Positions 23,334 through 33,944 of a stretch of DNA of 64,000 bases are shown here, in pieces. The stretch covers positions 29,665,849-29,729,848 of the forward strand of contig OX388345.1 in the NCBI GenBank assembly GCA_947579665.1. The letters are read 5' to 3'. Both the position numbers and the translations under genes were made by a program. The notes beneath the pieces are model-generated. The model was not told where the DNA came from. It did not search any database and saw only the letters and a list, made by a program, of their open reading frames with translations. The stretch's first letter is position 1, and each line of letters opens with the position of its first letter. This DNA is from Sympetrum striolatum. Its lineage: Eukaryota > Arthropoda > Insecta > Odonata > Libellulidae.

Positions 23334-23425
23334 GAAAGCAATCGATTAGGAAAATTGACACAGGGTGCTTGCACCCCCTGCCACTCACCGAAAGACAGCT
23401 TCCAAGGACCGTGCACAGAAATAGA
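23334..23425 (+). pseudogene. Adjacent A' element 3' fragment
   Basis: Directly abutting the previous element, the frame SNRLGKLTQGACTPCHSPKD with QGPCTEIDNM matches, on the other strand, the piece downstream of the RT at 63.5-63.6 kb (SNRLGK, stop, SQGACTPCHTPKGGLQG). The DNA match covers GGTGCTTGCACCCCCTGCCA. It is a second, separately truncated copy, probably the target into which copy 4 inserted or the reverse. Confidence 0.75.
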
Positions 23426-26249
23426 CAATATGTAAATATCATCTTCAGACCAGTTAATTCACAACAAACACACTATAAATATGTATATATGGACAGTTTT
23501 TATAAGAGTGGAAGAGTAAGATTAGGAGGTATGGTTAAAAAGAATTGAAGAGATATTTGCGAATAGGGTTGGCAGAGTGGGTAACTGATTTACTATGGAC
23601 ATCAGTATGGAGTAGAATGATGATTGTCCGTGAGAATACCCCCTGTGAAGGTGTTGGAAGCTTTAAATTGTTTCCAGATCAATTCATTTTTTATAAAGTA
23701 TTATTGGTTTACGCGTTGAAACAAATTGTTCTGCAAATTAAAATGAGCAGAAATGTTAGCTTTAATTATAATTCGTCTTGTATTGAGAGTTTAGATCAAG
23801 AAAATGTGATGTAAGATCCTGAAGAAGCAAATACGCTTGCGGATCAAACCATTCATTAAGGTTTCTGCCAAAAAATATAAATAATTTCCTGATTGGTAAA
23901 AATTAGAGCCTTAGTGAGGTTGTTTTCAAAGAATTAAATCTTCCCAGATATGAAAGACGAATTTCCTTTCTCGGGAATCTGATAATTTTAACCCGTTGAC
24001 GAAACCAGTCATTAAAATCTGTGGTAGAATATAATATTTTTCTTTTTCAAGATGTGTGCTGTAAAATCCACGAAATCACGCTTGAGCAAATACATTTTAA
24101 ACAAAAAAAAATGTTCTCAAATGATTCCTTGTGTAAATTCATAGCTAGGCGCAGGAGGAATGTCAAACGGTGCGCAAACACGCGAGCAAGTAGTTCTTCA
24201 AATGTCACCCGAAAATAAAGAAAAACTGAATGGCCTAAATAAAAATACTTCCATTTGCATTATCCACACTTCATCCTTTAGGAATTAAGCGTTCCCTTTA
24301 CTTCATAAAAAGCACCAAGTAACTTTTTTGGAATATTCTTCTTTTCCACTTAATGTAAGAAAAATAATTTATTTTTAATATCACATTATTATACCCTATC
24401 ATATATTCCAAACCACCACCATAGTACCAGCATAAGCATCTCTTAAATTATCCAATTCATAGGTCTAAATATTAGGAAAATTGCTCCTTATATATGGGAA
24501 TAAAATGTTTCAGCAAAATGCCGGTCGAAATGAGGAAAAAGTTTAACGAAAATTTCCGTTGTAATTCTGGAGAATTGAAAAAAAATGTTAATTGAAAATT
24601 TTTTTTATTCAATAAGAGAATTTGCAAACTAACCCATTCAATTGTATAATTAATTTACTGTCATCTTTTTGTAAATAAGTTAGTTTTTTCTTCTTTTGCG
24701 AAAAATTATACAGTTTTATATTTAGATATGTAAATATATATGTATGCAAATTTATATTAATTTTTAATATGGAGAATTTAATTCTAATGTTAATAATATG
24801 GAATTGGAATATGTAAATAGTAATTTATTTTACTACTGTGCTATATTTGTATCTGACGAGACATCTATTCATTTCAGTAAAACAACTGAAATTATTGTGA
24901 ATGTTACATGTCAATTAATAAACTAAACTTAAATTAATTAAGTTGTTTTCACTAAAATAGATCATACGCTTGAAGGCAGTTGCATGCTTAAATATAGATT
25001 TTATAGCAACGAGTAACTGTTTCAGTTGTCCCAACGTGGAAGAAGAATCATGATGAATACCTTCTGAGATCGTTGATTCCACAAGTCTATTGGAGAGAAC
25101 ATTGAGAAGGTTTAAATTTTACCTTAAAAAGAGGGCAATTCTAAGAAAAGGATTTTTGGAGGAATATCCAGAAGAATGGGATTCTGAAAGGGATTGCCTT
25201 AAGCAACTACTTCAATCCGTTCAAAGCCTAGGTTTATGACGACTTCCTCTGCAATAAGAGTAAAGCAAAAGAAAGTTCCGATTCTAGGATATCCTCCTAG
25301 GACCTTGAGAAGGAAAAATCCCCACTGTACTTCACCGAGCCATTTTGTGCTTCCTCTGAAACATTAAATACTGCAATTTTACTTTATTCATGCTCATCTT
25401 GTCTTCTAGATGGAAAATGTACGACTATTCATTTTAAAATATTTATCCTCTTCCGGGAAAATCTGAAAGAATAATTTATGCAACTTACACCAATGCAAAA
25501 TAAATCTTAAAGCTAAGGAGAGTTATTATATTGAATCTAAAGGCGTAATTATTTTATCCCTATTCTTAAAGCGTATGATTTTACTTCTATCTAATCTTAT
25601 GAATTCTGTATTTCAACTCAATACTGTAATTGTGTCTCAAGAAATAACCCGCAAGATGAAATTTCGCCAATTTATATACCTTCTTCTTTCCAGATACAGA
25701 TACACTATTCATTGTTCTATAAATTGCGTGTTGAGTTGTTTCCTCATAATATCTTTCTCTCCTTCCCTCAAAACTACTTGAGCAATCAGAACAGAAATAA
25801 ATCAAGAATATATTTCCTGTAATTAAGAAATATAAGTACAAAGTCGAAACGCTCTTATCCAGCGTTTTTATACAAAAATCAAATTTTCTTCTCCAACTAT
25901 AACTCGCAAAAATGTTAAACAACACAAGTAATAAATTTTGTAGATCCTCACTTAAAAGGCTACTTATTAAGCAAATATATTAATAGTTTGAAATCAAAAC
26001 CATTGTTGCTCATAAATTTTTATAATTAATACATACATTTATTTCCGATTGCAGATTTCATTTTCGTTTATTAATGTTGGAATTTGTCGTTATTCGAGGG
26101 TTAAATAAGTATCGTAGATAATGATATTCGATATAAGCTCTTAGTCCCTCCGTAAAGATGTTTTCGATACGAAATCTCGAGAATTTCTAAGTATGTATAA
26201 GCCTGAAGTTCAGCGCTACTTGCCTAGCTTCTCCTTGTAAACCAGGGAA
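23426..26249. other. No gene seen
   Basis: AT-rich. A weak hammerhead-like arrangement (CTGAAGA, then GCAA/TTGC stem, then AAACC) lies at 23819-23850. Open frames at 23545-23814, 25575-25781 and 25587-25925 are unrecognised. Confidence 0.4.
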
Positions 26250-26395
26250 ATTATTGATACATGTTTAAAATTACTCCTTCCTTAAGGTACACGTTTCGCA
26301 CCCATACAGAAAAACATTCCAAACCAAGAACTTAAGCAATCTTTTCCTGATTCCTTTATCAAGACCTTAGATCGTAAAATACCTTCGCTGAGGTG
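26250..26395 (-). pseudogene. LINE RT fragment, family D, copy 1
   Basis: On the minus strand the frame reads GLDKGIRKRLLKFLVWNVFL then YGCETCTLRKE. GLxKxxRKRxxKxxVWxVxLYGxETWTLRK is a well-known block after the RT palm of RTE-like and related arthropod LINEs. Only this short block survives, and it is 72-75% of the expected residues by eye. The same DNA segment (CACCCATACAGAAAAACA on the plus strand) recurs at 27.85 kb. Confidence 0.72.
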
Positions 26396-26585
26396 AGGTG
26401 AGGGAGAATGTTTCCTACAGAAATCAATGGAGAAATCGATTTAACACCTACAATTAAAGTTATGCTAATTATTATAAAATTACCATTTTACGCGATGACG
26501 GTAGAGTGAGCGAAAAATGTGAATATATATGCATAAATACGTTCCTTCCTTCCTAAGAAAAGTAATTAGTTAAGGAAATAGGTTA
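26396..26585. other. No gene seen
   Basis: Short AT-rich interval between an RT fragment and the small ORF. Confidence 0.4.
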
Positions 26586-26759
26586 ATGAGAACATCCCAG
26601 TCATACATCCCCAGCAATGTCTCGGGTGAGTCTCAGAGTAGAACTTCTCCACTCATTCTATTCGTGAATGCGATGTTTGGATTGTCCGTGGACGAACTGC
26701 TGAGTCGGCAGTTGTTGCCGGAAGGGACGCTTAGCGAAGCACTGGCCCTCTTCTGGTGA
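26586..26759 (+). CDS. Small ORF in a GC-richer patch, 57 aa, unknown
   Basis: ATG at 26586, stop TGA at 26757-26759. The product begins MRTSQSYIPSNVSGESQSRT and ends VDELLSRQLLPEGTLSEALA-LFW. I do not recognise it. The second half has balanced codon use and an amphipathic leucine-rich look unlike the surrounding AT-rich filler, and the patch 26600-26830 is GC-richer than its neighbours. Donor-like sequences lie inside (CTCGG-GTGAGT at 26622-26627) and at its end (CTG-GTGAAA), so it may be one or two exons of a spliced gene rather than a small gene. No start context, signal peptide or membrane segment is evident. Chance is a real alternative. Confidence 0.18.
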   Translation: MRTSQSYIPSNVSGESQSRTSPLILFVNAMFGLSVDELLSRQLLPEGTLSEALALFW

Positions 26760-27384
26760 AAAGAAGAACTTCCGTTTGCCCTAAGGCACTCTTAAGGCCT
26801 TAGAGAATTTTCATGCGCAAATGTGGAAAGCGAACAAACTCATTTCAGAGGTAGAAGATGATCCCACCGAGTCTTAAAGTTACGCTTTTTTATCCTTTAA
26901 TTTTCCTACATTCTATGCATATTACGTATTATTTTATAGGTAAATAAGATAGGTTTTAATCCAGTGCATATGTACTCTAGTGATCTACCTTTTGATAGGT
27001 TCACGTGCAACAAAAATTTCTTTTCTACGCCATCTTCTTCACTTTCTGGTTATTTTCCACACCCTTTAAGTTATCTAAGATCCGTTACCTTTGTCTTCCC
27101 CTCTTTTTTCTCTTGTATTCTACCCTTGCATTTCTCTGAATTCCAATCTGATTTTCCTTGTATCTACCCTCAATTACATTCTTTCGCAGTCCCTCTCTGC
27201 TCAACATCTGACTCACCCACTTCCTCTGTCGATGCCGAATCACTTTAATTAAAGCGAACTCTCTTCCCCAAGTATTTTCAGCACCTCAGTGTCTGTTTTC
27301 ATATCAATCCAACTTATTTTTTCCGTTATACGACAAACCCACATCTTGAAGGCCTCTAAACGTCTGCCTCCTTCCTTTCTTAAT

Positions 27385-27841
27385 AATAATAATATTTATT
27401 AATCCAGAGACATAAATAGGCATGTATAGGACAAGTCAATGAACATATTCACAGTCAGTCAATACATAATGAATAGAATACATAATGTACATAATAATTT
27501 AGGCATAATGAATAATAAACAGTCAATACATAATGAATTACATTAACACAACACACTCAAAATACATGATATCTAGTAGCAATATAGAGTTTAATCACAC
27601 TTTATTTTCAATTATAAATTCTTCTACGCTATAGTAAACTTTATCTGTTAAAAAAATTAATTTTGTTTGAAAAAGCATTGGTATTACTCTCCTTTATTGC
27701 ACTTGGTAAAGCATTATATATTCTAAGAGCCATTACCTGGAAGCTCCTTGCATATAGGCTAAGCCTGTGAGAAGGAGTTCCCAAAGACAACCTTCCTCTA
27801 GTGTCATGGGGATGTTCGATTCTGCCAAGTTCAAGGTACAC
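27385..27841 (-). pseudogene. LINE RT tail, family C, with 3' UTR
   Basis: The minus-strand frame 27841-27641 reads MYLELGRIEHPHDTRGRLSL, GTPSHRLSLYARSFQVMALR and IYNALPSAIKESNTNAFSN. The order HxxxTRxxxxL..PxxRLxLYxRSFxVxALRxYNALP is the typical C-terminus of Jockey/CR1-like ORF2. The 3' UTR (27385-27640) has a 64-bp repeated block (CAGTCAATACATAATGAAT at 27456 and 27520) and ends in sense orientation with TTAATAAATATTATTATT, a TTA-repeat tail. The frame is open here, but the element is 5' truncated where family D sequence begins at 27842. The plus-strand frame at 27767-28006 is a shadow. Confidence 0.83.
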
Positions 27842-27995
27842 TTTTCACACCCATACAGAAAAACACTCCATTATATCAATCTTTCCCTGATTTCTCTAAC
27901 AAGACCCTTGGTCATCGATTCTCTTCGTTTCATGAAGGCTTCCTTCACCAAGGCTATTCTTTTAACGCCGTCTTATATTCTAGCATCCGTTTATA
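27842..27995 (-). pseudogene. LINE RT fragment, family D, copy 2
   Basis: The minus-strand frame reads RIALVKEAFMKRRESMTKGL, VREIRERLI, stop, WSVFLYGCEKCT. It matches the expected block I-x-x-x-K-x-A-F-x-K-x-K-x-L-x-T-x-G-L...LYGCETWT and overlaps the block at 26.3 kb. The junction with family C at 27842 indicates that one element inserted beside or into the other. Confidence 0.72.
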
Positions 27996-27999
27996 TTGC

Positions 28000-28334
28000 C
28001 CGCTGATTCCATTTGTTATCATAGGCTGTAGTATATAATTCCAGCAGCAGGTTTTATGATTTGCCGTTTAAAAAAAATTACAGAGCTGCAGATGAAGATT
28101 GCTGTACTCATGCTCGCAAGTTAAAGGGTGTATTAGTGGCGGTGTGTGCGTTATTGAAAAACTGACCATAACTGGAATATTTTTATGTATAAAACTTTAA
28201 AACTCTTTTAATAACGTTCAAAATTGTATGCTTAATGTTTTAGGCAGTCTCCCTGAGAAAATTGTTTTAAATATTTTTTTTCGCTAAATTTAATTTTATT
28301 CCTTTTAAAATTGTGTCAGAAATTTTGGTTCTAA
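28000..28334. other. No gene seen
   Basis: AT-rich spacer with no motif. Confidence 0.4.
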
Positions 28335-28900
28335 TTACATTAGAACAAATTTAAGATTTTAGAATTAGAATTATATTTATTTCTTATACATGAAACAAAA
28401 AAAGACAAAAATATACGATTTGATACAACAGAATAAGGAATATTTGGTTTCTTGGAGATATATCTCTTATTTCAGGGGCCGACTCACACAGTAAATGTAC
28501 ATATTGTGCTGCATGACTTTATACAAACAAATACACATTTTCGCTGGTGCATAGAATACAAAAAAAACAAAAAGTAACAGAGATGAGCTTCAAACAAAAA
28601 TACGAAACAAAAGAGGAAAATATATAAAACATGCAAAGACTTTAATCAAAGTCTTATTTTCCCACAGTAAGTAAAGACTCAACCTCCCTCTGATGAATCA
28701 GCCAAACGCAAACCTCTTTACAGAATTTCCTTTTCGTGGCTGCTTGAGTCAAAAGTGGTGGTAAGTTTTCTGCACATATAACTTCTTTTGAAGTCCTCCG
28801 TAGAAAAGATAAATTTTAAGCTACTTTTTCAAAATTTAGACTGGAAAGGGAAACCTTACATTTGCATCTTCCACCCCAAGAAAGAGAACTTACCAAGTAA
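28335..28900 (-). other. Possible LINE 3' end, unassigned
   Basis: The minus-strand frame FLRRTSKEVICAENLPPLLT then QAATKRKFCKEVCVWLIHQR and EVESLLTVGK ends in TAA and is followed by a T-rich tail finishing with AAATAAATATAATTCTAATT. The layout fits a retrotransposon 3' end, but I cannot place the peptide in a family. Confidence 0.22.
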
Positions 28901-29069
28901 AAAAAAAATCATCTAGGTTCTCTAATTTTTCCACAGACACCTTTTCACTATACACCTTTATCGTTGTTTTTATTTTTTTGAATTTTATTAACTTATCTTA
29001 ATACGGTACAGTCTTGTTTAATAGCACAATGATATTACAGTCGCGTTCTCGAATAATACCACGTATTCG

Positions 29070-29435
29070 GAGAGGCATCCGGATACACAAGAGGTCAGCG
29101 CGTTCGTCTCCACATGAAGGGGTTCCGGCTTCGATTTCCTGTCGGGGTTTCCAGCAATTATCGGTCTACGTAGCAGAGTGATGATTATTGGTAGTCATCA
29201 GAATTAATCGGCAAGAGGTTCGATCTGGAAAATGCAATATGGCGAGATGCGCTGCCCATTTCTCTATAGGTAAACTATTAACACCGAAGGTAAGCTGGTA
29301 CCTCACCCCCTCTGACATTAGTTACGGGAAGCTAGTAGGGGGGAATGAAGCTTACTAAGCGAGATGAGGAGTGAGGTAGTTTTCGCTTGAATTCCTCACT
29401 GAGACAGCATATTATAAGCGGAACATATTCACGTA
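29070..29435 (+). mobile_element. tRNA-derived SINE, near full length
   Basis: An A-box-like GAGGTCAGCG (29091-29100) and a B-box-like GGCTTCGATTTCC (29127-29139), about 36 bp apart, give an RNA polymerase III promoter of tRNA type. The anticodon-side GCGTTCGTCTC also resembles a tRNA. The body runs through CTGGTACCTCACCCCCTCTG, AGCTAGTAGGGGGGAATGA and GGAGTGAGGTAGT to ATTATAAGCGGAACAT. The tail half is repeated at 12.5, 13.8 and 15.5 kb. The promoter boxes have mismatches, so it is probably silent. Confidence 0.6.
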
Positions 29436-29444
29436 AGTAAAGCA

Positions 29445-29890
29445 GAATAATAATAATAAATTTATAATTTCTTGCCTTTAATTTTGGCGAGTTTGTGAAT
29501 ATTAAGTATCTTCTTACATCTAACCATTCGTCGTATAAATTTCACTTCGTTGTAAACAGCTTGAATAAAATTATACCGAAGAGTATTGTGGGCTTAAAAA
29601 CGCTTTCGCTTAGGAAAAATACCAAAACCCACTGATAGTTAAGTAAATTGTTATTGAAAAGCAGGTTAAGAGAGATCTGAATGGCAAACGAGACAATACA
29701 GATACATATTCATAAAGATGAATCAATATAAATGTTTGCATAATAGTTAAGAACATAGTTGAAAGCAAGTAATAATGTTACAAGAAAACACAATAAAAAC
29801 TTAAACGAAAATAATGATAACAGGAGTAACATTTCATATCATTCAATAAAGAGAGATCTTAATTTGGCCCAAGTGTAACCCGTTGCAAAC
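29445..29890 (-). mobile_element. LINE family B 3' UTR, copy 2
   Basis: Minus-oriented 3' end shared with 61750-62170. The common blocks in plus orientation are ATCTTCTTACATCTAACC/TCTCTTCTTACATCTAAAC, GCGGGCTTAAAAAC/GTGGGCTTAAAAAC, GTTAAGTAAA/ATTAAGTAAA, AGAGAGATCTGA and ATCAATATAAATGTTTGCAT. The upstream coding part could not be recognised in 29890-30200. Confidence 0.65.
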
Positions 29891-32580
29891 TTCAATTTAG
29901 TAGGCTATATCCATCAACATAATGCTGCGCCATAGATTTTCATCTTTACATATTTGGGGATGGTACTAATTGGCCAATCACCATGTGCATCCGTAGAGAA
30001 TAAACAATTTTCCAAAACAAACAAATCACGCTCCGTATCGGTTCAGGCAATCAGTGAGCCATCATGAGCAATACTGTCCTCAGGCGCTAAGCCTCTAAGG
30101 TATCGATTGTCGCTGTATTAATTGCTTCTTTTACTTTTTCCAACAACTTCGGCTTCAGTAACTGTTACGTAAAGGATATCATTGCAAAAAAATCGCCTAC
30201 TTTATTATTTAAAATTAATCTCCTCTCTAATACGAACATTATCGGCCTGGATTATTGCTTTGTAACGCTTCGTTAGCAGTTTGATAATTTGTTTTCGCTA
30301 TTTGCATGAACACCTCCAATTATTCACTTATTACAGTAATATAGTGTGTACAGGTAGGCTAAAAATTTTCTGACCCAGCAAAGACTGCTGCTGATTGTTA
30401 AATGACAACTGCGCTTTCAAAATGGCTGCAACGTTGGTGAGTACCTTTCATAAGAAAGATGAGCAACACGCTTTCAAAAACCAAAATGCTCTAAAAATTT
30501 TCAGACTACCATGCATATAAGATCATTCCTGCTCTTCTAGTTTCATGTTAGTATTAATATTTTACATGAGAAGCGTCTGAGTTCCTTGAATGCAATTTTA
30601 AGAGTGCAGAAAATGTCTGATTCTTTTTACTAATGAGGACATGATCTATTTAATTTGAGGCTGGCTTTTATAATGTAGCATGTTTTTAATATTTCGGGTG
30701 ACACTTATTGATATAAAATCGCTAAATTTGTTAATTTAAATTTATGCCATTATATATTCATACGGTATTTAAAATAATGTTACTTTTTCTGTCTTTCTTG
30801 TTATTAGATGAATTTTAAAGTATCGATGTTATAAAATAATGTTTTTGTATCTGATTTGATTTAATGGAAGCTCCTTATATATATTTGATTCGGATATTTT
30901 AGATATATGGAACACCGGTAAAAGGAATCCGCACAAGAAGAGAAATACATGAGTAAAAATGTGAAATATAAACAGAAAGGACTCAAAGATAGGAATTCTG
31001 TTTGAAAGAACCATGGCATCGCAGAAGAGAGATAGAATTGAGGCCGTGGATTGACTTATAACCTCAGCGAAGGCGAAGGGAAGGTCTTTGGTGTGGTCAA
31101 AGGAAAGAATTTGAAAGTAAAGAGGTTGCGAAAAAGAGAGCTTGGAAGCTGAAAAAGCTGCCTTAAAAGGGGAATGAAGGATCTTATCTAAAGTAAAATA
31201 TTTATGCGATACCTTCGTTCCTTTTCGTGTATTGGAACTAATATCGACTGGGTTTGGGAAACGCTGAACCCAAATGTTTGACTATATATCCCTGTAGGCA
31301 TTGTACCCCATAGAAATAGTACATTTTTAATTTATATTTGCGTGCTGAAGATAATGAAAGTCTTTTCGTTTACTTTTTCTCATTCTTGTTCATGGTTGTG
31401 TTGATACTAAAACTTCTGAGGTATGAGTGGTAATCAATGTTAGGATTCATTTGCCTACTCCTGATTAAGGCTATAAAAAGTATAATTTGTTGGGTTATGA
31501 TATTGCACTTACATAGATTTATATCCTGATAGCACTATCTTTTACTAAGGATAGCAAATACAATCTGTCTCGCTCTCCATCTTATCATGTAAGCCTTATA
31601 CTCTTGCACAGCATTGAGCACCTATCAGATGTTTCTCAATGAACTTTCAGAAAAGACAGATTTCAGTTGGTACACAGTTTGATAGGCTAAAAAACAGTGT
31701 AATAGTCTAAATCTCCCGAGATTCAAGCTCATACCGCTAAACATCTCTGTTAGTGAAGATGGGAAACTAGACAGTAGAACACGGTAGTTCCAAGATTCGG
31801 AACCTCTTTAAAAACAGGCCCTTTTGGTTGGTTATTTTTAAAGCGATTAATCATCCTTCAGTGAAATTACCAGAGATATCCAGAGATTTTGGGGGAACTT
31901 GTGATGAATTTAAATGAAATACTTATCAGTATCTATTAAATCTATGCCATATATACGGGTAAGCCATAAAGCCACATCCGAAACCACCGGTGTCAATTAT
32001 TTGGTCTTTACTTGATTTGTGTACTATCAAGAAACCGCTTCATAAGATTTAAATGTTAACTATCTTCAGTCCTCGAAGGCCCCAGAAAGTACTGCCCTAA
32101 GAAATGAATAAAGTCAAGTTTCAGATATCCTTAAGCGATGGATGATATTATCCCGAAATATCGATGAAGAGCCTAACTTATTTATATAAATCCATTCGTA
32201 AGTTACAAAATGATCCTGGTTACATGTCCTTTTCCTACATACATATACATGTCCTTTTCCTTGGGAATACAGAGAAAACTTAAGTTAGGGGTACTGGACC
32301 GTATGAAAGGCCGGGGCCTCTAAAAATACGGGCCATTTGGGTCGGTATTGCTTTATTGAATGCGTTCAAGGGCCCTTCTGGTGATATTGCCATCAGATTC
32401 ATTTTTGCGGCCCATCGAAATTAAAATCGTGACTGGGCCTTCCAGTGAAAAGTTTAAGGACGTATTTGAGATACAATCAAAGATTTATTATATGAAATCT
32501 TAACAACAAGCACATACAGAATGAAAGAAATGTCGACATTCAAATGTGTATTTATGTGTTCCATAAATATGTAAGAAAAG
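29891..32580. other. No gene seen; weak repeat pair
   Basis: AT-rich. Two loosely similar blocks at about 31798-31880 and 32305-32390 share CCTCT(T)TAAAAA(T)AC.GG.CC..TT.GG..GGT and GTGA(A/T)ATT(A/G)CCA, suggesting an old dispersed repeat. The 29.95-30.2 kb minus frame (QLLKPKLLEKVKEAINTATI) is vaguely coding-like but unassigned. Confidence 0.35.
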
Positions 32581-32988
32581 TTGGAGAAAGAGCAGTGTAT
32601 AAATCTATCTTCAATTCCAGAAAGGATTGCTTCTGCTGAATTGCTTGGAATCCCCGTTGCAATCTTCTGGGAGCTTTCTCCTCACTTTCGATTTAGCGAA
32701 CAGAATAAACTCCAAATGGGAGTCATTCGAAAGGGGACATGGAAACATATTTCTGGTCGAACCTCGCTCGATGGAAAAGTCAAACTGAATGGAACGAATC
32801 TTTTTCCTATACATTTCAAAGAAGTGAAAATTTCTCATAAACGGCGTGATTTACAGTGCGAACCCACGAATGGGGGAAATCTTTTTACGTGGACGGGAAT
32901 CTCGACCAATTTAAGGAAACGGCTATTTAAGTATATTTTGAGAGACGAGGGCCGCTGTCTGGTTACATTGCTTCCGCTGCGAGATTGA
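32581..32988 (+). CDS. Unrecognised ORF, up to 135 aa
   Basis: The frame as open begins with a TTG codon; the first ATG lies at 32725. It carries NKLQMGVIRKGTWKHISGR, LDGKVKLNGTNLFPIHFKEV and GNLFTWTGISTNLRKRLF. I recognise no domain, and there is no signal peptide or membrane helix. It lies in a GC-richer patch, and the opposite strand is also open over 32611-32838, which argues that low stop-codon density rather than coding selection explains it. No splice sites or polyadenylation signal clearly frame it. Weak candidate only. Confidence 0.12.
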   Translation: MEKEQCINLSSIPERIASAELLGIPVAIFWELSPHFRFSEQNKLQMGVIRKGTWKHISGRTSLDGKVKLNGTNLFPIHFKEVKISHKRRDLQCEPTNGGNLFTWTGISTNLRKRLFKYILRDEGRCLVTLLPLRD

Positions 32989-33197
32989 TTGCTACGATCT
33001 CACCAGCGCTGTAAAAACACTAGTATAAAGAATTAATCATATATTGCGATGCTTGCCGGTTAACAACGACTCGTTTTAAGAACGGGAAGAATTAAAAGAA
33101 AATAGCGGTGTAGTTAGCTGAAAAATTCACTGATTTTATGCGGGTAATTTCAAAGCTGAGAAATAATATAGCAACCATTTTTACATTAATGGTTAAT

Positions 33198-33940
33198 GGT
33201 TAAATGGAAGATATCTGGGGGTTATGCCATTACTTTTTTTAGGTAGAAATTTAGAGGGTCTCCCTCCTAATCCAGACCCTTAGCTCGCCTTTGTAGGCAC
33301 TGAGCCCCCAACCCTTCCATCAGGGGGAACCATGCAAAACTGGCCGCGTGGAATATGATTTAAAAAGTTATAAACAATTCATATAAACAACAATTTATTA
33401 TCTTTGTCTTCTCACTCATCCTAAGAGACATACATTTTTTCGTGATTTTGCTAGAAATGACCCGTTGACACACGGCAACGTTGCTCATTAGATAGGCGGG
33501 TGTTTTAAATAGATCACTGGCCCAATTGGTTTGGTTTGCTGTCTTATTATCAACTAGCTGAGGTACATGTTGAATCTCAACGGGGGTTGGGTTGGGGGGA
33601 TGGATTTCTAGATGTTTGCTAGAAATCCCCCCTAACCCAACCCCGGGGCAACGTTGCAGTGTGCCAACAAGTCATTTCTAGCAACATCACGAAAAATCTT
33701 AATTTTCATCGTAGAACGTCGATAAAAAGACGCCTGTATATCTCTTTGGACTAGTGAGACGTCTAAGATAATAAATTGTTGCTCATTTGAATTGCTTAAT
33801 ACTTTTTTTAGGGTCCCCCTGATAGAAGGGTCGGGCGCTCAGTGGCTGCAAAGACGAACTAAGGGTCCGGATTAGGACGGAGAGCCTCTAAACTTCTACC
33901 TAAAAAAAATGGTAAAAACCCCAGATATCTTCCATTAACC
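33198..33940. mobile_element. Foldback element, 743 bp, long imperfect inverted repeat
   Basis: The two halves are reverse complements over roughly 200-250 bases each. Left GGTTAAATGGAAGATATCTG faces right CAGATATCTTCCATTAACC. Next pair TTAGGTAGAAATTTAGAGG with CCTCTAAACTTCTACCTAA, GGACTAGG-type blocks, CAACAATTTATTATCTT with AAGATAATAAATTGTTG, TTTTTCGTGATTTTGCTAG with CTAGCAACATCACGAAAAA, and GGCAACGTTGC on both sides. One internal indel of about 35 bp separates the arms. A nested hairpin fills the loop. No protein is encoded. I saw no clear target-site duplication. Confidence 0.9.
33583..33644. repeat. Nested G/C-run hairpin in the foldback loop
   Basis: GGGGTTGGGTTGGGGGGAT and TTTCTAG on the left face CTAGAAATCCCCCC and TAACCCAACCCC on the right, around a 7-base loop ATGTTTG. 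The left arm has a 4-base insertion. The G strand could also adopt a quadruplex. Confidence 0.85.
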
Positions 33941-33944
33941 CTAA

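Noticed and set aside
31341..31370. CTGAAGA followed by GAAAGTC, hammerhead-like words
   Set aside because: No sequence between them can form stem II, so the match is coincidental.
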